Source: Clostridium sp. UBA4548 (GTDB lineage: Bacteria > Bacillota > Clostridia > Clostridiales > Clostridiaceae). Taken from it: a stretch of 64,000 bases of DNA. The DNA lies in the NCBI RefSeq assembly GCF_002387895.1, contig NZ_DGLI01000051.1, forward strand, positions 20,507 to 84,506, given 5' to 3'. Below are positions 8,313 to 16,228 of this stretch, piece by piece (position 1 is the stretch's first letter; each line of letters opens with the position of its first letter). A program made the position numbers and the translations under genes. The notes under the pieces were generated by a model, which was not told the DNA's origin, searched no databases, and saw only the letters and a list, made by a program, of their open reading frames with translations.

Positions 8313-9299
8313 TTATTTGTTATGGTTTACTTCATACAAATAGCATTCCCTGAGTACACCATGCCCTCCATAGCCTTCTTTGAAACGGAACAGCCCTGTA
8401 TTGACTCTACTTCCTTTTTCCTCAGTGGAAATACCCCAATCTAAATATGAAAAACCATTTTTTATTCCCCATTCCATCATATGACCAAAAATAAGGTTTA
8501 AGGGTCTAAGGTGCTGAAAACCATCGTGGTGGGCAATATAAAAACAGTTTATAACTCTGTCGTTCAGTAAAAATGCCAAAACACCCGCTGCAGGAGTTAC
8601 TCCTTCATATGCTGCAAAGAGTTTTATCCTGTCTGGATAAAGGGTTTTTAGATGTTTGATTTCATCTAATGTATGTGCGGGCTTTGCATTATGATTATGT
8701 TTAAGTTTATATTCCAAAATAGGCCAAAAATCATTTATATCGGCATCTTCTACCACTGATAATCCACTTTTCAATGCCTTCTGATAGTTTCGAAAAGCTG
8801 AGTCACTCATTACCCGCTTTACTAAAGATTCCTCACCTTTTTTTAGCTCAAGTACTGTGGCTAGCTCTGTATACTCAAGCCTAAACCCAGAAAACCTTAA
8901 AGCAAAGTCAAGTTGGCCCGAAAGCTCCTTATGATAAACCTTCGGAACAGGCTTTAGTCGTATATAGTCAAAACCAGCCATGGTGCTGTATTCCACAAGG
9001 GAACTTACGAGCTCCAAGGATTTTTTAGTACTTAGACTGGACTTTATTATGAGTCCTCCATGGGAAGCGCCAGGATGGGAAATCAGGATTCTTTTATCCT
9101 CTTGTTGTACTACGGCAGCAGGAAGAACAGCAATGATTCTCTTATCCTCCATAAATATTAGGGAATGATCTGAAAATCTGCTTGAAGGATGATAACCAAG
9201 GAATTTTCTCTCCTGCATAAGAGTGCCGTTAACTGAGGAACCCACAAACTCCTCCCACTCATCCTGAAGTTCTTTTGAATAGTTCTTTACAATTAACAT
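8313..9299 (-). CDS. FemAB/GNAT-fold transferase (Acetyltransf_6-like)
   Basis: 328 residues. The C-terminal half has the FemAB/GNAT pattern: 'A-A-G-V-L-A-F-L-L-N-D-R-V-I-N-C-F-Y', 'P-L-N-L-I-F-G-H-M-M-E-W-G' and 'Y-L-D-W-G-I-S-T-E-E-K-G', ending 'F-K-E-G-Y-G-G'. This arrangement fits peptidoglycan-bridge FemX/FemAB relatives that use aminoacyl-tRNA, and acyl-CoA enzymes of polysaccharide clusters. There is no signal peptide. ATG 9299 has GTGGTGAAATT upstream. It follows the dehydrogenase gene by 42 bp. Transfer of an acyl or aminoacyl group to the sugar amine is inferred from context. Confidence 0.7.
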   Translation of the reverse strand: MLIVKNYSKELQDEWEEFVGSSVNGTLMQERKFLGYHPSSRFSDHSLIFMEDKRIIAVLPAAVVQQEDKRILISHPGASHGGLIIKSSLSTKKSLELVSSLVEYSTMAGFDYIRLKPVPKVYHKELSGQLDFALRFSGFRLEYTELATVLELKKGEESLVKRVMSDSAFRNYQKALKSGLSVVEDADINDFWPILEYKLKHNHNAKPAHTLDEIKHLKTLYPDRIKLFAAYEGVTPAAGVLAFLLNDRVINCFYIAHHDGFQHLRPLNLIFGHMMEWGIKNGFSYLDWGISTEEKGSRVNTGLFRFKEGYGGHGVLRECYLYEVNHNK

Positions 9300-9341
9300 A
9301 ATTTCACCACACTTTCTTGATTATAATTCTTATGGTATTCA

Positions 9342-10304
9342 TCAGTTGATGATGATTTTTTCTCCTCCTTTTTCAAGAGAGTCAAAAATGCAATCAATTA
9401 TTTTTGCCACAAATTCTATATTTTCTCTGCCACTAATAGGTTCCTTGTTTGCTCTAATGCATTCCATAAAATGAAGACACTCCTGTGTCAGAGGTTCCGA
9501 ATTGTCTTCCACTGCCAAAAAATGTTCTTGCTCACCCTTATGGAGGATTTGGATTTTTCTATGGGCAGTCTGCGTATCGTCAAATACCAATTTTGTTTTC
9601 GAACCAACCAGTGTCATTTTCCTGGTTTTTTCTCTATGAATAAAGCTAGCAAATATAGACGCTATTTTACCATTGGGGAAACCCATCAGTATGTTGATAA
9701 CATTGTTGTAAGGACTCTGAGTATATCTTTCACCATGGGCAATTACCCATATAGGGTCCATCCCGATGAGGTGGCGGGAAAGATAAATATCATGAATTGC
9801 CAGATCATGAAGAACATCTACTTTTGGAGCTTGAGAAATGGAACTGGTTCTGGACATGTTGAAGTAACATAAATCATCAGTAATATCTTTTTCTTCCAGA
9901 AGCTCCTTTATCTTTTTCACAGCAGGATGGTAAATGAGTGTATGGCCCGCCATTAATAGGGTATTTTCAGCAGCAGCCAATTCAATTAGATCATCACTAT
10001 CTTTCCTGTTAATTGTCACGGGCTTTTCTACGAGAACAGCTTTGCCTTTGCTTATTGCTTCCTTGGCCAATATGTAATGACTTTCAGGTGTTGTGGCTAT
10101 AATAACCCCTTGTACCTCACTGTCATTGAATATATCTGTTTTATTTTTAGTGAACTTGGTCTGAGGGTAAACAGCAGCTGCCTGATTTAGCTTTTCATAG
10201 TCTAGGTCGCAGGCCCACTTCAATTCACAGTCCTCTATTGCATTTACAGTTTTTAGATAATTTTTTCCCCATCTTCCACAGCCTATCAAAGCAAGCTTCA
10301 TCAT
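9342..10304 (-). CDS. Gfo/Idh/MocA family NAD(P)-dependent sugar dehydrogenase
   Basis: About 320 residues. The dinucleotide site is 'L-A-L-I-G-C-G-R-W-G-K-N' at the N-terminus, followed by 'A-C-D-L-D' at the end of beta-2 and the family signature 'V-L-V-E-K-P-V-T' (catalytic lysine ~94). 'D-L-A-I-H-D-I-Y-L-S-R-H-L' is the usual substrate-site histidine helix. It is the first gene of the operon. AGAGGTGATT is best placed for ATG 10304 or 10301 rather than the GTG further up. Families that oxidise C3 of UDP-GlcNAc or UDP-GlcNAcA and feed a DegT aminotransferase belong here, which fits the downstream gene, but the sugar is not determined. Confidence 0.85.
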   Translation of the reverse strand: MMKLALIGCGRWGKNYLKTVNAIEDCELKWACDLDYEKLNQAAAVYPQTKFTKNKTDIFNDSEVQGVIIATTPESHYILAKEAISKGKAVLVEKPVTINRKDSDDLIELAAAENTLLMAGHTLIYHPAVKKIKELLEEKDITDDLCYFNMSRTSSISQAPKVDVLHDLAIHDIYLSRHLIGMDPIWVIAHGERYTQSPYNNVINILMGFPNGKIASIFASFIHREKTRKMTLVGSKTKLVFDDTQTAHRKIQILHKGEQEHFLAVEDNSEPLTQECLHFMECIRANKEPISGRENIEFVAKIIDCIFDSLEKGGEKIIIN

Positions 10305-10438
10305 TCCAATCACCTCTCAATTACATACTAATTAAATGCCGGATCACCATGTATTAATATATTCATCACTAATAGAATTTGTTACTTACATTGAGGATCC
10401 TCACCTGGTAAAACCAAAAAAATAAAAGGGGCTAGTAA

Positions 10439-10645
10439 CTGAGTTCAGAAGGTTCAAGAGGAAGCATTACACTTCTAGACTTAAGAGATAACATCACCAA
10501 AGTAGATGTTTCAGCAGCTATGGATGTGGTTATAGCATCCGACGGAGATTTGAAATCCAAGGATGCAGCTCAGATTGCTGAGAGGAATGTTACTGATCCT
10601 GTGGTGAGGGGAGCCTTTGTAATAGCAAACGAAACTAATAGGTGA
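10439..10645 (+). pseudogene. Headless DUF2922-like remnant
   Basis: An open frame without a start codon reads 'L-L-D-L-R-D-N-I-T-K-V-D-V-S-A-A-M-D' and 'D-G-D-L-K-S-K-D-A-A-Q-I-A-E-R-N-V-T', then runs to TGA 10643. The pattern matches small DUF2922 proteins of clostridia, which normally begin about 20 residues further upstream. Here a TAA lies just before the first conserved residues. It borders the promoter side of the GC-richer amino-sugar operon, which suggests a rearrangement joint. Confidence 0.5.
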
Positions 10646-10779
10646 TTTGTGATATAAGTTACGGCTTAAGTGATAATTAAAAGGTATAATAAACAATTAA
10701 CGGATGTTTCAAGTATTGTTGGCTTATATAATAATGTAAAAGTTTATAAATTTAATTTTATCACGAAGGGAAGAAAGAT

Positions 10780-11133
10780 ATGAAAGTTGCAATTTTAGTA
10801 AACGAAGATACCATGGATAGATGTACTGGAAAAGGATGTTTTAACGCCTTTAATAAAAGAATTGATTCCTTTAAAGGTTATGATAATGAGGTAGAACTAG
10901 TAGCATTTACCCATGTAGGGGGAGACTTAGAACGTAAAATTGAAAAATTAATCAATAGTGATGTTGAAGTAGTACATCTTTCAACCTGCCTTAGAGCAAG
11001 GTATGAAGGCTATGATAATTTAGCTAATCGCCTTGCCCAGCATTTTAAAGTTGTGGGATATACCCATGGATCAGAAAATCGCAAGAATAGAGCTACAATA
11101 AGTTTGGAGCAATGCAAGGAATGCAAACTATAA
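10780..11133 (+). CDS. CGGC-domain-like small protein
   Basis: 117 residues. It follows the CGGC (PF08821) plan: 'M-D-R-C-T-G-K-G-C-F-N-A-F' near the N-terminus, 'E-L-V-A-F-T-H-V-G-G-D' in the middle, 'H-L-S-T-C-L-R-A-R' and 'G-Y-T-H-G-S-E-N'. The eponymous C-G-G-C motif is replaced by V-G-G-D, so a putative metal or redox site is altered, although C15, C20, C83 and two C-terminal cysteines remain. ATG 10780 follows GAAGGGAAGAAAGAT. It is transcribed alone. The family's function is unknown to me. Confidence 0.65.
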   Translation: MKVAILVNEDTMDRCTGKGCFNAFNKRIDSFKGYDNEVELVAFTHVGGDLERKIEKLINSDVEVVHLSTCLRARYEGYDNLANRLAQHFKVVGYTHGSENRKNRATISLEQCKECKL

Positions 11134-11344
11134 ATATGGTGAATCCTACCACAAATGATGATGGTTATTAGAGATATGTTTTTGCATAGGGCCAGGTGGT
11201 ATGTGGAGTGTTTATAGAGAGAGTTTCTTATGTTTCCTTGGACTTATATTTTTAAGGAAATTTCTTGCATATGAATTGTATTCACACATATGAAGGATGC
11301 CTGCATATATTGGCAATAGTATAAAGTTAAAGGGATGTTATAAT

Positions 11345-12622
11345 ATGTGGAATAGTAAATACATTCAGGATGAAATTGAAAGATACTTACCACCTATGGC
11401 TGAAATTGTCTTACTGAATAAGCCTTATAAAAGTCCAGCAGTAGGTATGGCAGATTTGGATGGAGACGGTGAAATAGAATTAGTTGGTGCATATTATTGG
11501 CAAGGTGAAATTTATATTATTGTATTAAAATGCTCTTATAATGATTGGTATGTGGCAGATACAAGAAAAGGCAAGGGCTATAATATAACATATTTTGGAG
11601 TGGCTCCAATAATTAGTAGGAAAGAAAATAACTTAATAGTGGGGTGGCAGGTTGGAACAATATGGTCAGATCTTAGTGTTTATGAATGGACAAATAAAGG
11701 TTTAAAGGATTTAATTAATGGAAACAAATATTTTAGTAGGATAGAAGTAGAAGATATAAAAGGCACTGAAGGCAGTGATGGACTGTATGAACTAGCCCTC
11801 TGGAGTCATGATACTGGAGATGCTTATAAGATAGATATATATAGGTGGCTGAATGGTAAGTTTATATTGGCACAAGATTTATATCCACAATATTATAAGA
11901 AAGTAGTTAATTACTATAAGAAGCTGTTGGAAAAAAAGGATTCAACTACTTATTGGTATTACCTGGCAGATGCCCAAATCAAAACAGGTAACACTAAGGA
12001 AGCATTGAAGTCCATTGAGAGGGCTTTAGCCTATGAATATCCCTATCCATCAAAAGAAGAGTTGATTAGTTTAAAAAATCAAATACTAGAGAATAGAGTT
12101 TATCCCAATCAGTTAGGGATAGATTTTTCATCAGTAAAATCTATTAACTCTGAGACTAAGAGAGATTTAAACCTTGAAGAAGCTATAAAAAAGGAATTTG
12201 ATTTAAATGAAGAAGTGAAAAATATAAGATATTATTATAATAAAATAGATCTTAATGGAGATGGGATTCCAGAAGTATTCGTATATCTAGTTGGCCCCTA
12301 TGTCTGTGGTACTGGTGGATGCAGTGGGGTAATTTTCAAACAGGAAAATGGTGAATATAAAGTGCTGTCAAGATTTTCGCTTGTGAGAAATCCAGTGATT
12401 ATAAGTAACACTAAAACAAAGGGATACAGAGATATAATTATGTATGTAGCAGGTGGAGGTATAGAAAACTTCTATGCACTGGTCAAATATGATGGTACAA
12501 CATATCCATCTAATCCATCTATAGAACCTAAGGTGAAACCGGGTACAAAAGTAGATGGAGTAGCAATTATTGCTGATGATATATCCAAAAATCCAGGAAT
12601 AAGCCTGAGAGTTAGTGGTTAA
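11345..12622 (+). CDS. FG-GAP/VCBS-like repeat protein with a TPR-like middle
   Basis: About 425 residues. The N-terminal part has an FG-GAP-like calcium loop 'M-A-D-L-D-G-D-G-E-I-E-L-V-G', and a second lies near the C-terminus, 'K-I-D-L-N-G-D-G-I-P-E-V-F'. Between them 'W-Y-Y-L-A-D-A-Q-I-K-T-G-N-T-K-E-A' and 'I-E-R-A-L-A-Y' look like one tetratricopeptide unit. No signal peptide is visible from ATG 11345, the start with AAAGGGATG upstream. A cysteine pair flanks 'C-G-T-G-G-C-S-G-V-I-F'. Related multi-domain proteins exist in clostridia without a known role. Probably a solitary gene. Confidence 0.6.
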   Translation: MWNSKYIQDEIERYLPPMAEIVLLNKPYKSPAVGMADLDGDGEIELVGAYYWQGEIYIIVLKCSYNDWYVADTRKGKGYNITYFGVAPIISRKENNLIVGWQVGTIWSDLSVYEWTNKGLKDLINGNKYFSRIEVEDIKGTEGSDGLYELALWSHDTGDAYKIDIYRWLNGKFILAQDLYPQYYKKVVNYYKKLLEKKDSTTYWYYLADAQIKTGNTKEALKSIERALAYEYPYPSKEELISLKNQILENRVYPNQLGIDFSSVKSINSETKRDLNLEEAIKKEFDLNEEVKNIRYYYNKIDLNGDGIPEVFVYLVGPYVCGTGGCSGVIFKQENGEYKVLSRFSLVRNPVIISNTKTKGYRDIIMYVAGGGIENFYALVKYDGTTYPSNPSIEPKVKPGTKVDGVAIIADDISKNPGISLRVSG

Positions 12623-12722
12623 TTAATCCCAGGCGTAGGATTTCTCACTGTATAAGAGTTAAGATTAACTTGTTTTTCATGAATGAATATCCCAAAAATT
12701 ACCGATACAGTAGTTAGAGTAT

Positions 12723-12761
12723 TCCATATCATGAACAATACAGAATGATTTATGATTATAT
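12723..12761 (+). repeat. Short palindromic repeat family D, copy 1
   Basis: 'CCATATCATGAACAATACAG' and the following AATGATTTATGATTATATA match 13895-13970 and 18082-18160. It is fused directly to the nucleotidyltransferase remnant, so this copy marks a rearrangement joint. Confidence 0.55.
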
Positions 12762-12855
12762 ACTCACCTGCTCATGCACATTACTATCTGAACCATATTT
12801 CTTAGCACCTTCCTAAGTTTGAATTGGAAAAGATTAAAAGAATTAGGATGGAATA
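12760..12855 (+). pseudogene. Remnant of the nucleotidyltransferase C-terminus
   Basis: Bases CACCTGCTCATGCACATTAC and what follows repeat codons near 960-1060 of the intact gene at 370-1140, including the final 'AGGATGGAATAAGAG' around the stop. Internal material is missing and the frame is lost. No start or ribosome site is present. It is a partial duplication of a gene about 11.7 kb away. Confidence 0.7.
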
Positions 12856-12939
12856 AGAGTAGTTTACGTGTAATATATGTCTATTTATTATATAAACTCT
12901 TTAAAATAATGCAAGTTAAAAAGTCGCAAGTTTTATCGT

Positions 12940-12984
12940 AAAATCCACTATAACTAAAATAAAGTGGTGTAGTGGATTTTTATA
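12940..12984 (+). terminator. Hairpin terminator
   Basis: AAAATCCACTA (12940-12950) pairs perfectly with TAGTGGATTTT (12970-12980) and is followed by TTATATTT. No intact gene precedes it closely; it may serve the FG-GAP-like gene or be left from the lost gene. Confidence 0.65.
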
Positions 12985-13054
12985 TTTATAGAATGATTAG
13001 CAAATTAATATTAACCTGAATATAATGTAATATTAATTTAAGGAGAAATATATA

Positions 13055-13753
13055 ATGAATAATAGTATAAAAAAAGATTATAGGCCAATAGGGCCAACTA
13101 ATTTGTACACTTACTTTATTGCAGAAAACCCAGTTACTTCATTTAATCCTATAAGTGTATATCCTGAAATAAGTGAAAGTGCATTTATAGGGCCATTTTC
13201 AAGTGTAATAGGTGATGTAGTAATAAAAAAGAATGTATTTGTCGGTGCTAATGTAGTGCTAAGAGCAGATGAGGGAACTCCATTTTATATAGGCAATAAT
13301 TCTAATATACAAGATGGGGTAATATTTCATGGGCTAAGAGATGCTAAATACTCTGTAAATGGTATAGGGTATTCGATATATATTGGTAATAAAGTGAGTA
13401 TAGCTCACGGAGCATTGATTCATGGACCAGCTATTGTAGGAAATAATACATTTGTTGGATTTAATTCAATTGTATTTAACGCTATAGTAGAGGACAATTG
13501 CTATATCGATACTGGAGCAATAGTAACAGGGGGAATTAGGATAGCTGCAAATAGATATGTTCCAATTGGTGCAATTATAAATACACAAACTAAGGCAGAT
13601 AATCTTTTAGAAGTACCAAAAGAAAGATCAGATTTTTCAGAAAAGGTTATTAAAGTTAATGTAGAGCTTTCAGAAGTTTACGACTTGAAATTTGGTGATA
13701 CACGTTGTAGTTGCGGTCTTTGCTGTAATCATAGTACCTTAATTCACAATTAG
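13055..13753 (+). CDS. Gamma-class carbonic anhydrase-like hexapeptide-repeat protein
   Basis: 232 residues. It has a left-handed beta-helix of hexapeptide repeats ('I-G-P-F-S-S', 'I-G-D-V-V-I', 'V-G-A-N-V-V', 'I-G-N-N-S-N'). The Cam-type stretch 'R-A-D-E-G-T-P-F-Y-I-G-N-N-S-N-I-Q-D-G' is followed by zinc-ligand candidates in 'V-I-F-H-G-L' and 'S-I-A-H-G-A-L-I-H-G-P'. These match the three histidines of gamma carbonic anhydrase, making CO2 hydration plausible. An unusual C-terminal tail 'C-S-C-G-L-C-C-N-H' could bind a metal. AAGGAG precedes ATG 13055. It is isolated from other genes, so the physiological partner is unknown. Confidence 0.8.
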   Translation: MNNSIKKDYRPIGPTNLYTYFIAENPVTSFNPISVYPEISESAFIGPFSSVIGDVVIKKNVFVGANVVLRADEGTPFYIGNNSNIQDGVIFHGLRDAKYSVNGIGYSIYIGNKVSIAHGALIHGPAIVGNNTFVGFNSIVFNAIVEDNCYIDTGAIVTGGIRIAANRYVPIGAIINTQTKADNLLEVPKERSDFSEKVIKVNVELSEVYDLKFGDTRCSCGLCCNHSTLIHN

Positions 13754-13894
13754 AAAAAAATCATAGTTAATAAGTTGTTTTCTCATTAATGCAAGCAATA
13801 CTCTATACATTTGTCTGTTATAAAAGGTAGGATATGCAAATATTCTATTTTTTTTTACGGGCAAAAAAACCGCACTTGGTACCGTTAAGGTGCT

Positions 13895-13970
13895 CCATAT
13901 CATAAATAACACAGAATGATTTATTATTATATAACTTTAGATATTTATCCATATAATTTATCAAGGAATA
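13895..13970 (+). repeat. Short palindromic repeat family D, copy 2
   Basis: It contains CATAAATAACACAGAATGAT with the ATTTAT arm, then 'TATAACT...AGATATTTA...ATATAATTTATC.AGGAATAG', shared with 18082-18160. It runs straight into the helix-turn-helix remnant that follows. Confidence 0.6.
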
Positions 13971-14070
13971 GATTATATTAGCAAGTATATAAAAGGATAT
14001 ACTGTTAGTAATCTAGCTGAGGAATTTTTCCTTTCAGAGAGTAGTATTAAAAAATTACATATAAAAATAA
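13962..14070 (+). pseudogene. Remnant of a CD3324-like helix-turn-helix protein
   Basis: The frame reads 'D-Y-I-S-K-Y-I-K-G-Y-T-V-S-N-L-A-E-E-F', then 'F-L-S-E-S-S-I-K-K-L'. It is the counterpart of 'Y-D-K-Y-L-K-G-A-K-I-I-E-L-S-E-E-Y' and 'Y-L-S-D-K-S-I-R-R-I' in the intact protein at 24041. The N-terminal half is replaced by repeat D and no start codon is present. Confidence 0.65.
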
Positions 14071-14081
14071 CAAATAGGTAC

Positions 14082-14119
14082 AAGCTACCACTCTTACAAT
14101 GGGTGGTAGCTTTTGTGTT
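14082..14119 (+). terminator. Hairpin terminator behind the helix-turn-helix remnant
   Basis: AAGCTACCAC (14082-14091) pairs with GTGGTAGCTT (14103-14112), followed by TTTGTGTT. Confidence 0.7.
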
Positions 14120-14180
14120 AAGAATGATATAGAAACGATTATTACCTTTTATTTTCATATGGAGAAACATTAAAATTATA

Positions 14181-14377
14181 TAGGCATCTTCAAAAAATAA
14201 ATAAGTCAGTATGCTCGGCTATTTTGTGTTATACAGCGTCAACAGAACCCTTAGATAGCTCTACTATCTGCGGAACCTGTTTCATTGTCGGCGCAAGCTT
14301 GCATGTGAACACAAGCTTGCTTGTGAGCTCAAAATATCCATCACATCTTTGACTTGTTATTTATTTTCAGATGCCTA
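14181..14377 (+). repeat. MITE-like repeat family A, copy 2
   Basis: This is the best-preserved copy. TA-GGCATCTTCAAAAAATAAA at the left is the inverted partner of TTTATTTTCAGATGCC-TA at the right, with A-AGTCA and TGACTT completing each arm. Inside are ACAGAACCC, a CTACTATCTGCGGAACCTGT stretch, and two CAAGCTTGC-type palindromic units. It has no coding capacity and lies between the carbonic anhydrase region and the ABC exporter operon. Confidence 0.8.
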
Positions 14378-14434
14378 GAATGCATAATTCATTAAAATTA
14401 TGAGGGTTAATATGTTTTGGGGAGTGGGATAGAT

Positions 14435-16228
14435 TTGATTGAAAACAGAGGTCTTATAGATGGTAATTATAAAAGAATATCCATTTTTAGTGTTGTTAAA
14501 TTATGTGCCACATATTCACCCATGCTTTTTATAATATGCTCTGCATTAACGGTGATGGATGGGTTACTAGTGCCTATAATGATGGTGATTGTTGGGGATT
14601 TTATTGATTCTGCAATAACATTAGCATCGAAGGATCCTCAAACTTATATAATGCTAAAAAATACTATGTTTATGGGGATGGGCTATTTCTATATGCAGTT
14701 TAGTGAAGAACTAAAAATTTACTTTTATCAATTATTCGAAGATGCATTGAGAAATAAATTAAAACCAGAAATTATAAAAAAGCAATTTTGTATAGATTAT
14801 TTATTATTCGAATTAACTGAAACACAGGATTTAGTATTAAGAGTTACTAATAACATAGAGAAGAGATTCACTGAAATTCTCAAATCAAGTAATTTGATTA
14901 TTTCTATAGCTATACAAGTAATCGCTATTTTATATGTATTGTATAAATATAATTGGTGGATAGACACAATTTTTATTTTTATTATAATTCCAATAATTTT
15001 CCTGACTTTTAAGGGGGGGAAAGCGATTTATGAGTCAGAGAAAAAAGTAGGTTTTATAACAAGACAGATGAATTATATATCTGATGTATTGTCAAATAGA
15101 GAAGCTAGTGCTGAAAGAACCCTATTCAATTATTCGGAGGTACTAAATAAAAGATATAAAGCTGCCCATCTTTATAGATCAAACTTTAATACAAAGAAGC
15201 TAGCAAGCGAAACTTTAAGAATCAAACTATGCAATATAGTGATGAATATATTTATCATTTTAATAGTTGTGTCCTTATCTCGACAAGTATCCAATAAACT
15301 ATTAAGTGTTGGTTTATTTACATCAATACTAGGTAATATGATAAATTTAACAAAAGTCATTTCTGTTCAAGTATCAGAACTTTTCTTTGAGTTTTCTTCA
15401 CATAAGGAATATGTTAAGGACTTTAAGAAGTTTATAGCATTGGAAGAAAATAAAGAAGTATTTAATCATAAATATGAAAAGTTGAAATTTGAAAGTTTGC
15501 ACATTAAAAATTTGTATTTCAAATATAAAGACTCAAAAGATTACATAATCAAAGGGTTAAATTTATACATAGAAAAAGGTAAATCATACTCTTTAGTGGG
15601 CTTAAATGGGGCAGGAAAAACAACTTTGATTAAAATATTAGTAGGTTTATATAGAGATTTTGAAGGCGAGGTTTTAGTCAATGGTAAGAATATAAAACTT
15701 TACAACTTCAATGAACTGCAAAGTATGTTTTCCATTGTTTCTCAAGACTATGCCAAATACTATGTTTCTCTAAAAGATAATATTGCCTTTGGAGATCATG
15801 AAGCGGACATTAATTCTGTAATAAAAAGCCTTGAGCTGAGTGACTTGATTAATGATTTGCCAAGTGGGGAAAATAGCTACTTAGGAAAAATCTATGGTAA
15901 TGGAATAGATATCTCAGGGGGACAGTGGCAAAGAATCGCTATAGCTCGAGCTCTTTATAAAGATAATCCATTTATTATTTTAGATGAACCAACATCAAGT
16001 TTGAGTCCAACTGCTGAGAGCAAAATTTATAGTAATTTTTCAAAAATAGCTAAGGATAAAACTTTATTGATGATTAGTCATAGGTTAGGCTCAACAAAAA
16101 TATCAGATGAAATAATAGTACTTGATTGTGGCACCATAGCTGAGCAAGGTTCTCATGAAGAATTGATGAGAAAAGATAATATATATGCAAAATTATTTAA
16201 CAAGCAAAGAGAGATGTATTATGAATAA
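14435..16228 (+). CDS. ABC exporter half-transporter 1 (permease-ATPase fusion)
   Basis: About 597 residues. The N-terminal half has several hydrophobic segments (around residues 20-60, 155-200 and 270-320), as in type-IV exporter domains. The ATPase half has Walker A 'G-L-N-G-A-G-K-T-T', signature 'I-S-G-G-Q-W-Q-R', Walker B 'F-I-I-L-D-E-P-T' and H-loop 'S-H-R-L-G'. The TTG start at 14435 lies after GGGGAGTGGGATAGA; another in-frame TTG is at 14417. It overlaps the next exporter gene by 8 bp, so the two halves probably form a heterodimer. 'SGGxWQR' exporters are common in peptide and bacteriocin export, but no precursor peptide is recognisable nearby. Confidence 0.85.
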   Translation: MIENRGLIDGNYKRISIFSVVKLCATYSPMLFIICSALTVMDGLLVPIMMVIVGDFIDSAITLASKDPQTYIMLKNTMFMGMGYFYMQFSEELKIYFYQLFEDALRNKLKPEIIKKQFCIDYLLFELTETQDLVLRVTNNIEKRFTEILKSSNLIISIAIQVIAILYVLYKYNWWIDTIFIFIIIPIIFLTFKGGKAIYESEKKVGFITRQMNYISDVLSNREASAERTLFNYSEVLNKRYKAAHLYRSNFNTKKLASETLRIKLCNIVMNIFIILIVVSLSRQVSNKLLSVGLFTSILGNMINLTKVISVQVSELFFEFSSHKEYVKDFKKFIALEENKEVFNHKYEKLKFESLHIKNLYFKYKDSKDYIIKGLNLYIEKGKSYSLVGLNGAGKTTLIKILVGLYRDFEGEVLVNGKNIKLYNFNELQSMFSIVSQDYAKYYVSLKDNIAFGDHEADINSVIKSLELSDLINDLPSGENSYLGKIYGNGIDISGGQWQRIAIARALYKDNPFIILDEPTSSLSPTAESKIYSNFSKIAKDKTLLMISHRLGSTKISDEIIVLDCGTIAEQGSHEELMRKDNIYAKLFNKQREMYYE

